A DNA stretch of 64,000 nt from Melioribacteraceae bacterium (GCA_016927595.1 JAFGMI010000024.1:1-64000); one strand, 5' to 3'. Shown: positions 1 to 8,411, counted from the stretch's first letter. The notes: generated by a model not told the origin, from the sequence alone. Numbers and translations are program-made.

Positions 1-1
1 A

Positions 2-412
2 CTTTATTCTCTTAATCCTTCGGGGGATTTGAACTGGAAATTCGAATTTGATACTCAATTTATTATGGATAATACGGAACCAACAATTGACTCTGACGGG
101 AACATTTTTTTTGGTGCTGATACATTGTACTCTGTTAATTACAAAGGAATATTAAGATGGAAACAGAGCCTCGGAACAAAACACATTTTTAGTCCGCTAA
201 TAAATGATAAAGATGGGAATATTTATATAGGTGCAACAGAGCTGGGTAGCCCATCAGAACAAAACGTCATATCATTTAACAACAACGGAGAATTTAACTG
301 GGATCTTAAAGTTGAAGGCGAGAGATTATTGGGGGCATCACCTGTTATAACTAGTTCTGGTAAATTAATATTTCCAACATTCAGAGCGTTTAATTTTCTT
401 ATCATTTATTAG
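2..412 (+). CDS. PQQ-like beta-propeller repeat protein, 3' part only
   Basis: The frame is open from the left edge of the window, so the start lies outside. The visible 136 residues hold repeated blade motifs of the PQQ/WD-like type: a YSLNPSGDLNWKF blade end, DSDGNIFFGADTLYSV, DKDGNIYIGA, and NNNGEFNW. This family usually forms secreted or periplasmic beta-propellers, and no substrate can be named. The last residues before the stop (AFNFLIIY) do not fit a blade. A neighbouring frame continues with EEVYSLKSK, which does resemble one, and stops at 458, so a frameshift near 390-400 is possible. The family call is fairly sure; intactness is uncertain. Confidence 0.65.
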   Translation, partial: LYSLNPSGDLNWKFEFDTQFIMDNTEPTIDSDGNIFFGADTLYSVNYKGILRWKQSLGTKHIFSPLINDKDGNIYIGATELGSPSEQNVISFNNNGEFNWDLKVEGERLLGASPVITSSGKLIFPTFRAFNFLIIY

Positions 413-445
413 TGAGGAGGTTTATTCGCTCAAATCAAAAATTAT

Positions 446-474
446 TTGCATCTCATAAAAAATCAAATTATTTT
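446..474 (+). promoter_or_regulatory. Possible promoter of the tRNA-Tyr cluster
   Basis: TTGCAT at 446-451 and TATTTT at 469-474 are separated by 17 bases and lie about 40 bases before tRNA-Tyr. The sequence is AT-rich, so a chance match is quite possible. Confidence 0.3.
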
Positions 475-516
475 TGTTGCTCGTCAAAATTCGGCGAAGT
501 TCTTTTTATTTCTGAG

Positions 517-599
517 GGGCAGGCGCCAAAGCTGGAGAGTTGGGGCGGACTGTAAATCCGTTGGCTAAGCCTGAGGGGGTTCGATTCCCTCCCTGCCCA
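517..599 (+). tRNA. tRNA-Tyr (GUA)
   Basis: A class II tRNA with a 7-bp acceptor stem (517-523 with 592-598), the long variable arm expected of bacterial tRNA-Tyr (about 562-574), and a T arm with loop TTCGATT. The anticodon GTA is at 552-554. The discriminator is A599; it is followed by CCG, so CCA is not encoded. It is the first RNA gene of a Tyr-Gly-Thr-rpmG-Trp cluster upstream of secE, an arrangement common in this part of the bacterial tree. Confidence 0.95.
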
Positions 600-779
600 C
601 CGTGTAAACATACAGGTAGTACGGATTAAATCTACCGAAATTGCAGAAAATTGATGAAGGAGAGTATTGAGCCTTTCTCTATTCGAGTACTTCGTCAATT
701 AATTACTGGACATATATTTTGAATTTTTGAATCAGCTTAAAAGCTGGTTAAAGTGTTTTTTTACGTTTTGAATAAACAA

Positions 780-850
780 GCGGGAGTAACCCTGCCTGCC
801 GGTAGGCAGGTCAGTTGGTATACTATCGTGTGTTCGAATAAAAATTTGTT
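780..850 (+). pseudogene. tRNA-Gly-like relic interrupted by a palindrome
   Basis: Bases 780-790 (GCGGGAGTAAC) are identical to the first 11 bases of the real tRNA-Gly at 875. A 20-bp palindrome follows, and then TCAGTTGGT at 811-819, which continues the D arm of the same tRNA (TCAGTTGGC). The rest is too diverged to fold, although a GTTCGAAT T-loop-like string remains at about 832-839. It is a decayed copy of the neighbouring tRNA-Gly. Confidence 0.7.
791..810. repeat. Short palindromic repeat inside the tRNA-Gly relic
   Basis: CCTGCCTGCC followed by GGTAGGCAGG forms an inverted repeat of 10 + 10 bases with one G-T mismatch. It sits exactly between two tRNA-Gly-derived blocks, so it looks like an insertion. 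Small GC-rich palindromes of this kind are scattered in many genomes; the copy number here cannot be judged from one window. Confidence 0.7.
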
Positions 851-874
851 CTTAAAAATGTTGAAAACTTAAAA

Positions 875-948
875 GCGGGAGTAACTCAGTTGGCTAGAGT
901 CACAGCCTTCCAAGCTGTTGGTCGCGGGTTCGAGTCCCGTCTCCCGCT
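875..948 (+). tRNA. tRNA-Gly (UCC)
   Basis: The acceptor stem GCGGGAG (875-881) pairs with CTCCCGC (941-947). The anticodon stem 902-906/914-918 carries loop CTTCCAA with anticodon TCC at 909-911. The T arm has a GGTTCGAGTCC-type loop. The discriminator is T948 and CCA is not encoded. Degraded copies of this gene lie on both sides (780-850 and around 1010-1026). Confidence 0.95.
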
Positions 949-991
949 CTGTTGAGAGCGAGACGTCAACAGACTGAAAAAGAATTGGTCG

Positions 992-1009
992 TCCCGATTT
1001 ACATCGGGA
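992..1009. repeat. Palindrome TCCCGAT-N4-ATCGGGA
   Basis: A perfect 7-bp inverted repeat with loop TTAC. It is directly followed by a second tRNA-Gly 3'-end copy at 1010-1026. A shorter relative (CCGATTTATCGG) occurs at 1205-1216 in the tRNA-Thr relic. Confidence 0.65.
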
Positions 1010-1026
1010 AGTCCCGTCTCACGCTC
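1010..1026 (+). pseudogene. Remnant of a tRNA-Gly 3' end
   Basis: Seventeen bases match tRNA-Gly 933-949 with one difference (A1021 for C944), covering the T-stem 3' strand and the acceptor 3' strand. No matching 5' half is found nearby. It looks like the end of a duplicated tRNA-Gly. Confidence 0.6.
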
Positions 1027-1070
1027 AGAAAATACCCGGAATTTTAAGAATTCCTTGTGTTTGTGTGCAA

Positions 1071-1143
1071 GCTGATGTAGCTCAGTTGGTAGAGCACATC
1101 CTTGGTAAGGATGAGGTCACCGGTTCAATCCCGGTCATCAGCT
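1071..1143 (+). tRNA. tRNA-Thr (GGU)
   Basis: The acceptor GCTGATG (1071-1077) pairs with CATCAGC (1136-1142). The anticodon stem CATCC/GGATG carries anticodon GGT at 1104-1106. The D arm is standard (AGCTCAGTTGGTAGAGC) and the T loop is TTCAATC. The discriminator is T1143 and CCA is not encoded. Confidence 0.95.
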
Positions 1144-1160
1144 CTACAAATTTTTTTTAT

Positions 1161-1229
1161 TGTAGATCAGTTAGCAGAGTATACTTAATTGGTCTAAGGT
1201 AATCCCGATTTATCGGTATGGCCAGCTCT
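1161..1229 (+). pseudogene. tRNA-Thr-like relic
   Basis: TGTAGATCAGTTAGCAGAG at 1161-1179 matches 16 of 19 bases of tRNA-Thr from 1076 onward, and the end CAGCTCT (1223-1229) matches the end of the real gene and its flank. The middle has diverged and holds the palindrome CCGATTTATCGG (1205-1216). It cannot fold as a tRNA. Confidence 0.55.
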
Positions 1230-1278
1230 GATTCTCGGAGCAGAATTTTGTAAAAAGTTAGTTTATAGTGGAGAAACA

Positions 1279-1446
1279 ATGGCAAAAGCTAAAAATGCTA
1301 GGCAGACAATAATTTTAGAAAGTACAGCCGGAACTGGTTACAGGTATACGACGAAAAAAAATAAAAGAAATCATCCAGCCAGAGTTGAGTTTAAAAAGTA
1401 TGATCCGGTTGCAAGAAAACACGTTATTTTCAAGGAAACTAAATAA
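1279..1446 (+). CDS. rpmG: 50S ribosomal protein L33
   Basis: The 55-residue product has the L33 pattern: [30 protein letters not shown] and EFKKYDP, ending in HVIFKETK. It has no cysteines, so it is the zinc-free (C-minus) form. The start ATG follows GTGGAGAAACA, a reasonable ribosome-binding site. It lies between tRNA-Thr and tRNA-Trp; many relatives carry tuf in this slot, while here tuf is at 15770. L33 is a small basic protein of the large subunit near the E site. Confidence 0.95.
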   Translation: MAKAKNARQTIILESTAGTGYRYTTKKNKRNHPARVEFKKYDPVARKHVIFKETK

Positions 1447-1448
1447 AT

Positions 1449-1521
<73 letters not shown>

Positions 1522-1549
1522 CAAACGCTAATTTAATGCAGAAGATTAT

Positions 1550-1732
1550 ATGAAAGAAAAGATTATCAATTTTTTTAACGATGTGGTCAAGGAAATGAAA
1601 AAAGTTACCTGGCCAACAAAGAATGAACTTAAGGAATCCACGGTTATAGTGATAGTAGTTTGTTTAATTATTGCAGCTTTTACATATGCAATTGATATGT
1701 CAATCTCAAAGTTATTAGAAGGTTTATTTTAA
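1550..1732 (+). CDS. secE: Preprotein translocase subunit SecE
   Basis: A 60-residue protein with the minimal SecE layout: an amphipathic N-terminal helix with the family motif EMKKVTWPTKNEL (about residues 14-26), then one membrane segment (about 32-52, VIVIVVCLIIAAF). SecE clamps SecY in the inner-membrane Sec channel. It sits 28 bases after tRNA-Trp and 2 bases before nusG, the conserved tRNA-Trp-secE-nusG order. Confidence 0.96.
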   Translation: MKEKIINFFNDVVKEMKKVTWPTKNELKESTVIVIVVCLIIAAFTYAIDMSISKLLEGLF

Positions 1733-1734
1733 TA

Positions 1735-2280
1735 GTGGAAAATCCCAACGCAAAATGGTACGTAGTAAGAACGTTCTCGGGGCACGAGAACAAGGTGAAA
1801 ACGCTAATTGAGGCTGAACTGAAGGACAGCGACGAACTGCAATCCAAAATATTGGAAGTACTGGTTCCCACTGAGAAGGTTTTTGAAGTTAAGGACGGTA
1901 AAAAGAAGACAAAAACAAAGAATTTTTTCCCAGGCTATATTCTGGTTCATGCAGAACTGGATAACCGGGTAAAAGATTTTATAGTAAATATGCCTTCAAT
2001 TATGGGATTTCTTGGTTCACAAAATCAGCCGAATCCTTTACTGCCCGACGAAGTGAAGCGGATAGTTGGCAGAATAACTAAAAACGACGAAACAGAAAGA
2101 ACTGAAACTATTTTCAGAACAGGGGATTTTGTAAAAATTATTGACGGACCATTCAATAACTTCTCTGGAATGATCGAGGAAGTGAATGAAGAAAAGATGA
2201 AAGTAAAGGTTATGGTCTCGATATTCGGAAGAAAAACTCCGGTGGAAATAGATTTTGTTCAGGCAGAATTAGAAAAATAA
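1735..2280 (+). CDS. nusG: Transcription termination/antitermination protein NusG
   Basis: A 181-residue protein with an N-terminal NGN domain (KWYVVRTFSGHENKV at about residues 6-20, FFPGYILVHAEL in the middle) and a C-terminal KOW domain (GDFVKIIDGPFNNFSG). NusG binds RNA polymerase across the clamp and links it to Rho or to ribosomal protein S10. The start is a GTG two bases after the secE stop; AGAAGG about 10 bases upstream is the likely ribosome-binding site. Cotranscribed with secE and the L11-L1 genes. Confidence 0.96.
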   Translation: MENPNAKWYVVRTFSGHENKVKTLIEAELKDSDELQSKILEVLVPTEKVFEVKDGKKKTKTKNFFPGYILVHAELDNRVKDFIVNMPSIMGFLGSQNQPNPLLPDEVKRIVGRITKNDETERTETIFRTGDFVKIIDGPFNNFSGMIEEVNEEKMKVKVMVSIFGRKTPVEIDFVQAELEK

Positions 2281-2297
2281 ATAGGTAGGTTAAGATT

Positions 2298-2723
2298 ATG
2301 GCAAAGAAAATTGATGGGTATATCAAATTACAGATACCGGCAGGTCAAGCAAACCCATCTCCGCCCGTTGGTCCGGCGCTGGGACAAAAAGGTGTAAACA
2401 TCATGGAGTTTTGCAAACAGTTCAACGCAAAAACTGCCGATAAATCAGGCTTAATTATTCCCGTTGTTATCACCGTATATGCTGATAAATCATTTACATT
2501 TATTACTAAAACTCCTCCAGCGGCAGTGCTGCTTAAGAAAACTCTGAAGCTTGAGAAAGGTTCGGGTGAGCCCAATAAGAATAAGGTTGCAAAAGTTAAA
2601 AAAGCTCAGCTTAAAGAAATTGCGGAAACAAAAATGGCAGACCTTAACGCTTCTGATGTGGAAAGCGCGATGAGCATGATCGCAGGTACTGCAAGAAGCA
2701 TGGGTATAACTGTAGAAGATTAA
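2298..2723 (+). CDS. rplK: 50S ribosomal protein L11
   Basis: 141 residues, the usual length. The N-terminal [20 protein letters not shown] and the C-terminal RNA-binding part ([13 protein letters not shown]) are typical. L11 forms the base of the L7/L12 stalk and the GTPase-associated centre together with 23S rRNA. AGGTAGG 10-17 bases upstream of the ATG could serve as ribosome-binding site. Followed by rplA after 31 bases. Confidence 0.97.
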   Translation: MAKKIDGYIKLQIPAGQANPSPPVGPALGQKGVNIMEFCKQFNAKTADKSGLIIPVVITVYADKSFTFITKTPPAAVLLKKTLKLEKGSGEPNKNKVAKVKKAQLKEIAETKMADLNASDVESAMSMIAGTARSMGITVED

Positions 2724-2754
2724 TTATTTATAATTAAATGTTTGGTAGAGCGAA

Positions 2755-3456
2755 ATGAGAGCATCAAAGCGAATAAGAAAAATAAAAGAAACAGTTGATT
2801 CAAAAAAAGTCTATACAATTGAGGAAGCTGTAAAATTACTCAAAAACGGCTCAACGGTAAAATTCGTCGAATCACTTGATTGTGCTGTAAGACTTGGTGT
2901 TGATCCAAGGCACGCTGATCAGATGGTGAGAGGTACTGTAAGTCTGCCACATGGAACCGGTAAAGAGGTGAAAGTACTGGTAATTGCAAAAGGCGATAAG
3001 GCTCAGGAAGCACTGAATGCAGGAGCTGATTATGCCGGATTTGAGGAATACCTAGAAAAAATTAAGGAAGGCTGGGCAGATGTTGATGTAGTTATAGCCA
3101 CACCGGATTCGATGAGCGAGCTCGGAAAATTAGGACGCGTGCTTGGTCCGAAAGGTCTTATGCCTAATCCCAAGAGCGGTACCGTAACGACTGATGTTGT
3201 AACTGCGGTAAAAGAAGTAAAAGCAGGTAAAATCGAGTTCAGAGTAGATAAAACAGGCATTGTTCATGCATCAGTTGGTAAACTTAATTTTGATGAGAAG
3301 CAGCTTGTTGAAAACACTCAGGCTTTTCTTCAGACAATTATAAAACTGAAACCATCATCTGCAAAAGGTCAGTATATAAGAAGCTGTTTCCTTTCAAGCA
3401 CAATGGGACCCGGTTTAGAGGTTTCTAAAGATGAAGCTTCGGTAATGGCAAAGTAA
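2755..3456 (+). CDS. rplA: 50S ribosomal protein L1
   Basis: 233 residues with the L1 hallmarks [18 protein letters not shown], the [18 protein letters not shown] loop near residue 125, and the [14 protein letters not shown] segment. L1 builds the mobile stalk at the E site and in many bacteria represses its own operon by binding the mRNA. No obvious L1-binding leader was identified here. Conserved rplK-rplA-rplJ-rplL order. Confidence 0.97.
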   Translation: MRASKRIRKIKETVDSKKVYTIEEAVKLLKNGSTVKFVESLDCAVRLGVDPRHADQMVRGTVSLPHGTGKEVKVLVIAKGDKAQEALNAGADYAGFEEYLEKIKEGWADVDVVIATPDSMSELGKLGRVLGPKGLMPNPKSGTVTTDVVTAVKEVKAGKIEFRVDKTGIVHASVGKLNFDEKQLVENTQAFLQTIIKLKPSSAKGQYIRSCFLSSTMGPGLEVSKDEASVMAK

Positions 3457-3521
3457 TTACGCACTCATAATAAATAAATGCTTCAAATTAATGTCACATT
3501 GTAAAATGAATTAGGTGTTCG

Positions 3522-4046
3522 ATGAATAAGACAGAAAAAGCTGAAATCATCGCTGAAATTAAGGAACATTTTCAAAATTCTACTGCCGTTTACCTGATCG
3601 ATTATACCGGAATAAACGTCGAGGAAATAAACGGTCTTAGAAAACAGTTCAGGTCAGAGGGTGTTAAATACAAGGTATATAAAAACACCTTTGTAAAGAA
3701 AGCTCTCGAGGATTTGAATTCTCATTCCGGTTTTAATGAGCTTCTAATCGGAATGACCGGTATAGCATTCACCGGTGAGGATAATTTTGGTGCTCCTGCC
3801 AAAGTTATTAAGAAATTCAATGACGACAAGAAGAAATTTTCCTTAAAAGGATGTTATATAGATACAACATTCTACGCAGGTGATCAGTTAAAAACTTTAG
3901 CCACACTACCTACCAAGGAAGAAGTAATGGCAGGAATCGTGGGCAGTATCCATGCACCGATATCCGGAATAGTTGGTGCAATAAGCGCTGTGATGCGGGA
4001 TATAGTCAGCCTTGTTGATGAAATCAGCAAGAAAAAAGCCGCATAG
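3522..4046 (+). CDS. rplJ: 50S ribosomal protein L10
   Basis: 174 residues with the L10 N-terminal domain (AVYLIDYTGINVEEINGLRKQ, VYKNTFVKKAL) and a C-terminal alpha-helix (residues about 135-174) that anchors L7/L12 dimers. A 65-base gap separates it from rplA. L10 leader regulation is known in other bacteria, but no clear leader structure was recognised in that gap. The weak ribosome-binding site is TAGGTG. Confidence 0.96.
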   Translation: MNKTEKAEIIAEIKEHFQNSTAVYLIDYTGINVEEINGLRKQFRSEGVKYKVYKNTFVKKALEDLNSHSGFNELLIGMTGIAFTGEDNFGAPAKVIKKFNDDKKKFSLKGCYIDTTFYAGDQLKTLATLPTKEEVMAGIVGSIHAPISGIVGAISAVMRDIVSLVDEISKKKAA

Positions 4047-4089
4047 TTATCAGAAATTGAAATTAAAAAGATATAAGGAGTAAAAAGAA

Positions 4090-4473
4090 ATGTCAGAAAA
4101 AGTAGCTGAAATCGTTGAGAAAATTAAAGCTCTCACACTTGTTGAAGCTTCAGAATTGAAAACAGCATTGGAAGATGAGTTCGGTGTATCTGCCGCAGCA
4201 CCTGTTATGATGGCAGGTCCAGCTGTAGCCGGCGCCGGAGATGCTGCTGCTGTTGAAGAAAAAACAGAATTCGATGTTATTCTTGCAAGCTTCGGTGACA
4301 AAAAGATAAACGTTATTAAAGTCGTAAGAGCTCACACCGGATTAGGCTTAAAGGAAGCTAAAGATTTAGTTGACGCAGTTCCGAAACCGGTTAAAGAAGG
4401 TGTTTCAAAAGACGAAGCAGAAAAGATCAAAAAAGAACTTGAAGAAGCCGGCGCTACAGTAGAAATCAAGTAA
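4090..4473 (+). CDS. rplL: 50S ribosomal protein L7/L12
   Basis: 127 residues. The N-terminal dimerisation domain (residues 1-33) is followed by an Ala/Gly-rich hinge (about 38-57) and the C-terminal factor-binding domain with [24 protein letters not shown]. It is the multicopy stalk protein that recruits EF-G, EF-Tu and other GTPases. AAGGAG lies 14-9 bases upstream of the ATG. A strong hairpin follows before rpoB. Confidence 0.97.
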   Translation: MSEKVAEIVEKIKALTLVEASELKTALEDEFGVSAAAPVMMAGPAVAGAGDAAAVEEKTEFDVILASFGDKKINVIKVVRAHTGLGLKEAKDLVDAVPKPVKEGVSKDEAEKIKKELEEAGATVEIK

Positions 4474-4501
4474 TAATTTTTGATTTTTCCCCATAAAATT
4501 G

Positions 4502-4536
4502 AAAGTGGTAAAACGTAAAAATCGTTTTGCCACTTT
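4502..4536 (+). terminator. Hairpin between rplL and rpoB (attenuator or processing site)
   Basis: A 14-bp stem (4502-4515 with 4523-4536), one G-T pair and a 7-base loop, ending in TTTT. It starts 28 bases after the rplL stop and lies 60 bases before rpoB. In other bacteria this junction holds a partial terminator or RNase III site that lowers RNA polymerase output relative to ribosomal proteins. The U tract is short, so partial rather than full termination is likely. Confidence 0.65.
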
Positions 4537-4595
4537 TGTATGTATATAAGCAGTATAAAAACTGCAAAATTTTTTACCAATTATGGAGGTTTAGG

Positions 4596-7500
4596 TTGGA
4601 TAAGCAAAATATAAATAAGCTAACCAACAGAATTTCGTTCGGAAAAATTACACCAGCCATTGAACAGCCAGACCTGCTGAATATTCAAACCGAATCGTTT
4701 GAAGATTTTCTGCAGTTAACTGTTCCTCCCTCTCAAAGGGAAAATAAAGGGCTTCAGGAGGTTTTTCAAACAAACTTCCCGATTCTGGATAATAAAGAAT
4801 TTTATAGATTGGATTTTGTTGAGTATTACATCGAAAAACCACGCTTTTCGATACCTGAATGCGAAGAAAGAGGTTTAACATTCAGTGCGCCGCTCAAAGC
4901 AAAACTTCGTCTTTCTACCAAGGATGATGAAACTGAAGAATACGTAAACTCCGTTGAACAGGAAGTATATTTAGGCAATCTGCCTTTCATGACTAAAAGG
5001 GGAACATTTATAATAAACGGTGCTGAAAGAGTTATCGTTTCGCAGCTGCACAGATCACCCGGCGTTGCATTTGCTCAGACTGTTCATCCTAATGGCACAC
5101 CAATTTATTCAGCAAGAATAATTCCGTTTCGCGGATCATGGGTTGAATTTGCAACGGATATAAATCACATAATGTACGTTTATATCGACAGACGAAAAAA
5201 GTTTCCGGCTACAACATTACTGAGGGCACTGGGATTTGAAGCAGATGAAGATATTTTAAATTTGTTCAATCTGGTTGAAGTTGTTAAGACCAAAAAACTG
5301 GATCCGATGGAACATAACGGACGGGTAGCTTCTGAGGATGTTATCGATCTTTCAACCGGAGAAATTTATGTAGCGAAGGACGGAGAATTAACGGAAGAAA
5401 TTATTGACTTAATAAAAGCATCGCAGATTGATGAAATCAAATTAATCAGTAAAGAATCGAATATTGAACAGGATCTTGTACTCAACACACTACGCAAAGA
5501 TACCTCCAAAACTAAAGAAGAGTCTCTTTATGCAATTTACAGACAGTTAAGATCGGGTGAAGCTCCGGATTTGGACACTGCACAGGCGCTTATCGATAAA
5601 CTGTTTTTTAATGATAAAAGATACGACCTCGGTGAAGTTGGACGTTTCAGGATGAACGATAAACTGGGGCTGGATATTCCCCAAAATGTTAAAATACTTA
5701 CAAAGGAAGATATCATCGCGATTATGAAGAACATTATTCTTCTGAAAAACGGAAACGTCAGCGTTGATGATATTGATCATCTTGGCAACAGACGTGTAAG
5801 AACAGTTGGTGAACAACTGATGCAGCAGTATAATGTTGGCCTTGCCAGGATGTCAAGAACAATCCGGGAACGTATGAATATGCGCGATACCGAAAATATG
5901 CAGCCGCAGGATCTGGTTAATGCCAGAACAATAAGCAGTGTTATAAATGCGTTTTTTGGTACAAACCAGTTGTCACAGTTTATGGATCAAACGAATCCCT
6001 TATCAGAACTGACACATAAAAGAAGAGTTTCGGCGCTCGGTCCGGGCGGTCTAACAAGAGAACGTGCCGGTTTTGAAGTCCGTGACGTACACCATTCTCA
6101 TTACGGAAGGTTGTGTCCCATTGAAACTCCCGAAGGTCCGAATATCGGGCTTATATCCTCGTTAACGATTTACTCAAGGGTTAATAACTATGGATTTCTC
6201 GAAACACCTTACCGCAAAGTAACAAACGGTAAAGTCACCAAGCACGTTGAATATCTTAGTGCCGATCAGGAAGACGAATTTACTATAGCACAGGCTAATG
6301 CTCCCATTGATGAGCAGGGTAATTTTATTCGTGAGCGCGTTAAGTGTCGTCACAGAGGTGAATTCCCTGTTGTAACTCCCGATCAGGTTCACTACATGGA
6401 CGTAGCACCTTCGCAGATAGTAAGTGCAGCAGCCTCACTCATTCCGTTCCTCGAGCACGATGATGCCAACAGGGCTCTTATGGGTTCGAACATGCAGCGA
6501 CAGGCGGTTCCGTTGATGGTTACCGAAGCACCAATCGTAGGAACCGGTATGGAATACAAGGTTGCACGAGATTCGAAATCGATGATAATTGCGGAAGATA
6601 ACGGTGTGGTTGAATATGCAGATGCACAGAAAATTATTGTAAAATATGATATTGACCAAAGCAGTTTTGAAGCGCTGACAGGATTCGATGATGACAGAAG
6701 GGTTGAACATACTTTAACAAAATTTTCGGGTACAAACCAGGAAACATGCTTTAATCAGAAAGTAATCGTCAAAACAGGCGACAAAATTAAAAAAGGTCAG
6801 GTGTTGGCTGATGGTTCGGCGATTGACAACGGAGAACTTGCACTCGGCAAAAACGTATTGGTCGCTTTCATGCCTTGGCGCGGATATAACTTTGAGGATG
6901 CAATTGTAATAAGCGAACGCCTTGTTGCTGATGATGTTTTTACATCGATACATATTGAAGAGTTTGAACTTCAGGTAAGAGAAACAAAACGCGGCGAAGA
7001 GGAATTAACAAGAGATATACCGAATGTGAGCGAAGAAGCTACGAAGAATCTTGATGAATTCGGTATCATTATGGAAGGCGCAGAAGTTAAAGAGGGTGAT
7101 ATTCTTATTGGAAAGATTACACCAAAGGGTGAAACCGATCCGACTCCCGAAGAAAAACTTCTTAAAGCTATCTTCGGTGATAAAGCCGGCGATGTGAAGG
7201 ATGCTTCATTAAAAGCACCTCCCGGACTGAAAGGAACCGTGATAAAAACCAGGCTCTTCAGCAGAAAAAGAAAAGATGCTGAGTCGAAGAAGATAGAGAA
7301 AAAACAACTTGATCAGCTGGAATATAATTTCGATAAACTGAAAGAACAGCATTATGCAAAACTTCAGCAGAAGCTTACAAAAATATGTGCCGGTCAGACT
7401 ACAACTGGTGTCCGCGACCTGGACGGATCAGTTGTTCTGCGAAATAATACTACAATCAAGGACAGCACATTTGCTGATATCGAAGACGTAACAAAACTCG

Positions 7501-8375
7501 ATTATACACAGGACTGGTTCAGTTCCAAAAAAAATAATGAGATGATAAAAACCTTGTACACTAATTATTTTAAGATCAGATCTGAAATTGACGAAGAGTA
7601 CAAGAGAGAAAAATTAAAAATACAAAGCGGTGATGAACTTCCTCCGGGAATAGTTCAGCTTGCTAAAGTTTATGTCGCCAAAAAGCGTAAACTATCCGTC
7701 GGAGATAAAATGGCAGGTCGACACGGTAATAAAGGTGTCGTTGCCAAAGTAGTACCACAGGAAGATATGCCTTACCTCGAGGACGGAAGTCCGGTAGATA
7801 TCGTATTGAACCCTCTTGGTGTACCTTCCCGTATGAATCTTGGTCAGCTTTACGAAACTGCATTGGGATGGGTTGGCAAAAAACTTGGTGTTAAATTCGA
7901 GACACCAATTTTCGACGGCGCCAGCGTAGGTATAGTTGAAGAATATGTAAAAGAAGCCGGAATCAACGAAGGTAGCAAAACAGTTCTATACGACGGCAGA
8001 TCCGGTGAGAGATTCCATCAACCTGTTACCTGCGGATATATTTACATGCTTAAACTGGGGCATATGGTCGACGATAAAATTCATGCCAGGTCTATTGGAC
8101 CATACTCATTAATTACGCAGCAGCCATTAGGTGGTAAAGCACAGTTCGGCGGACAGAGATTCGGTGAAATGGAAGTCTGGGCGCTTGAAGGCTACGGCGC
8201 TGCACATGTACTGCAAGAAATCTTAACCGTTAAGAGTGACGATGTTACAGGTAGAGCAAAGACGTACGAATCAATTGTAAAAGGTGAAAATCTACAAAGA
8301 CCGGGAATTCCGGAATCGTTTAACGTATTGATCAAAGAGCTTCAGGGTCTGGGGCTTGATATTAAAGTCAATTAG
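4596..8375 (+). CDS. rpoB: DNA-directed RNA polymerase subunit beta
   Basis: The start is placed at TTG 4596, preceded by TGGAGGT with 5-base spacing. An in-frame ATG at 4527 would add 23 residues but lies inside the rplL-rpoB hairpin. The resulting 1259 residues carry the full beta core: the fork/rifampicin region at residues 457-479 with Asp464, His474 and Ser479 at the positions of E. coli 516, 526 and 531 (sensitive-type residues), the GRHGNKG lysine motif, and the C-terminal QQPLGGKAQFGGQRFGEMEV segment. It forms the catalytic core with rpoC, which follows after 36 bases. Confidence 0.98.
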   Translation: MDKQNINKLTNRISFGKITPAIEQPDLLNIQTESFEDFLQLTVPPSQRENKGLQEVFQTNFPILDNKEFYRLDFVEYYIEKPRFSIPECEERGLTFSAPLKAKLRLSTKDDETEEYVNSVEQEVYLGNLPFMTKRGTFIINGAERVIVSQLHRSPGVAFAQTVHPNGTPIYSARIIPFRGSWVEFATDINHIMYVYIDRRKKFPATTLLRALGFEADEDILNLFNLVEVVKTKKLDPMEHNGRVASEDVIDLSTGEIYVAKDGELTEEIIDLIKASQIDEIKLISKESNIEQDLVLNTLRKDTSKTKEESLYAIYRQLRSGEAPDLDTAQALIDKLFFNDKRYDLGEVGRFRMNDKLGLDIPQNVKILTKEDIIAIMKNIILLKNGNVSVDDIDHLGNRRVRTVGEQLMQQYNVGLARMSRTIRERMNMRDTENMQPQDLVNARTISSVINAFFGTNQLSQFMDQTNPLSELTHKRRVSALGPGGLTRERAGFEVRDVHHSHYGRLCPIETPEGPNIGLISSLTIYSRVNNYGFLETPYRKVTNGKVTKHVEYLSADQEDEFTIAQANAPIDEQGNFIRERVKCRHRGEFPVVTPDQVHYMDVAPSQIVSAAASLIPFLEHDDANRALMGSNMQRQAVPLMVTEAPIVGTGMEYKVARDSKSMIIAEDNGVVEYADAQKIIVKYDIDQSSFEALTGFDDDRRVEHTLTKFSGTNQETCFNQKVIVKTGDKIKKGQVLADGSAIDNGELALGKNVLVAFMPWRGYNFEDAIVISERLVADDVFTSIHIEEFELQVRETKRGEEELTRDIPNVSEEATKNLDEFGIIMEGAEVKEGDILIGKITPKGETDPTPEEKLLKAIFGDKAGDVKDASLKAPPGLKGTVIKTRLFSRKRKDAESKKIEKKQLDQLEYNFDKLKEQHYAKLQQKLTKICAGQTTTGVRDLDGSVVLRNNTTIKDSTFADIEDVTKLDYTQDWFSSKKNNEMIKTLYTNYFKIRSEIDEEYKREKLKIQSGDELPPGIVQLAKVYVAKKRKLSVGDKMAGRHGNKGVVAKVVPQEDMPYLEDGSPVDIVLNPLGVPSRMNLGQLYETALGWVGKKLGVKFETPIFDGASVGIVEEYVKEAGINEGSKTVLYDGRSGERFHQPVTCGYIYMLKLGHMVDDKIHARSIGPYSLITQQPLGGKAQFGGQRFGEMEVWALEGYGAAHVLQEILTVKSDDVTGRAKTYESIVKGENLQRPGIPESFNVLIKELQGLGLDIKVN

Positions 8376-8411
8376 TTAAACAAATTTTTTAATTCTTAAA
8401 GGAGAAACCTC

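Noticed and set aside
468-698. Minus-strand open frame of 76 codons
   Set aside because: It runs antisense through the tRNA-Tyr gene and has no ribosome-binding site; a by-product of tRNA sequence.
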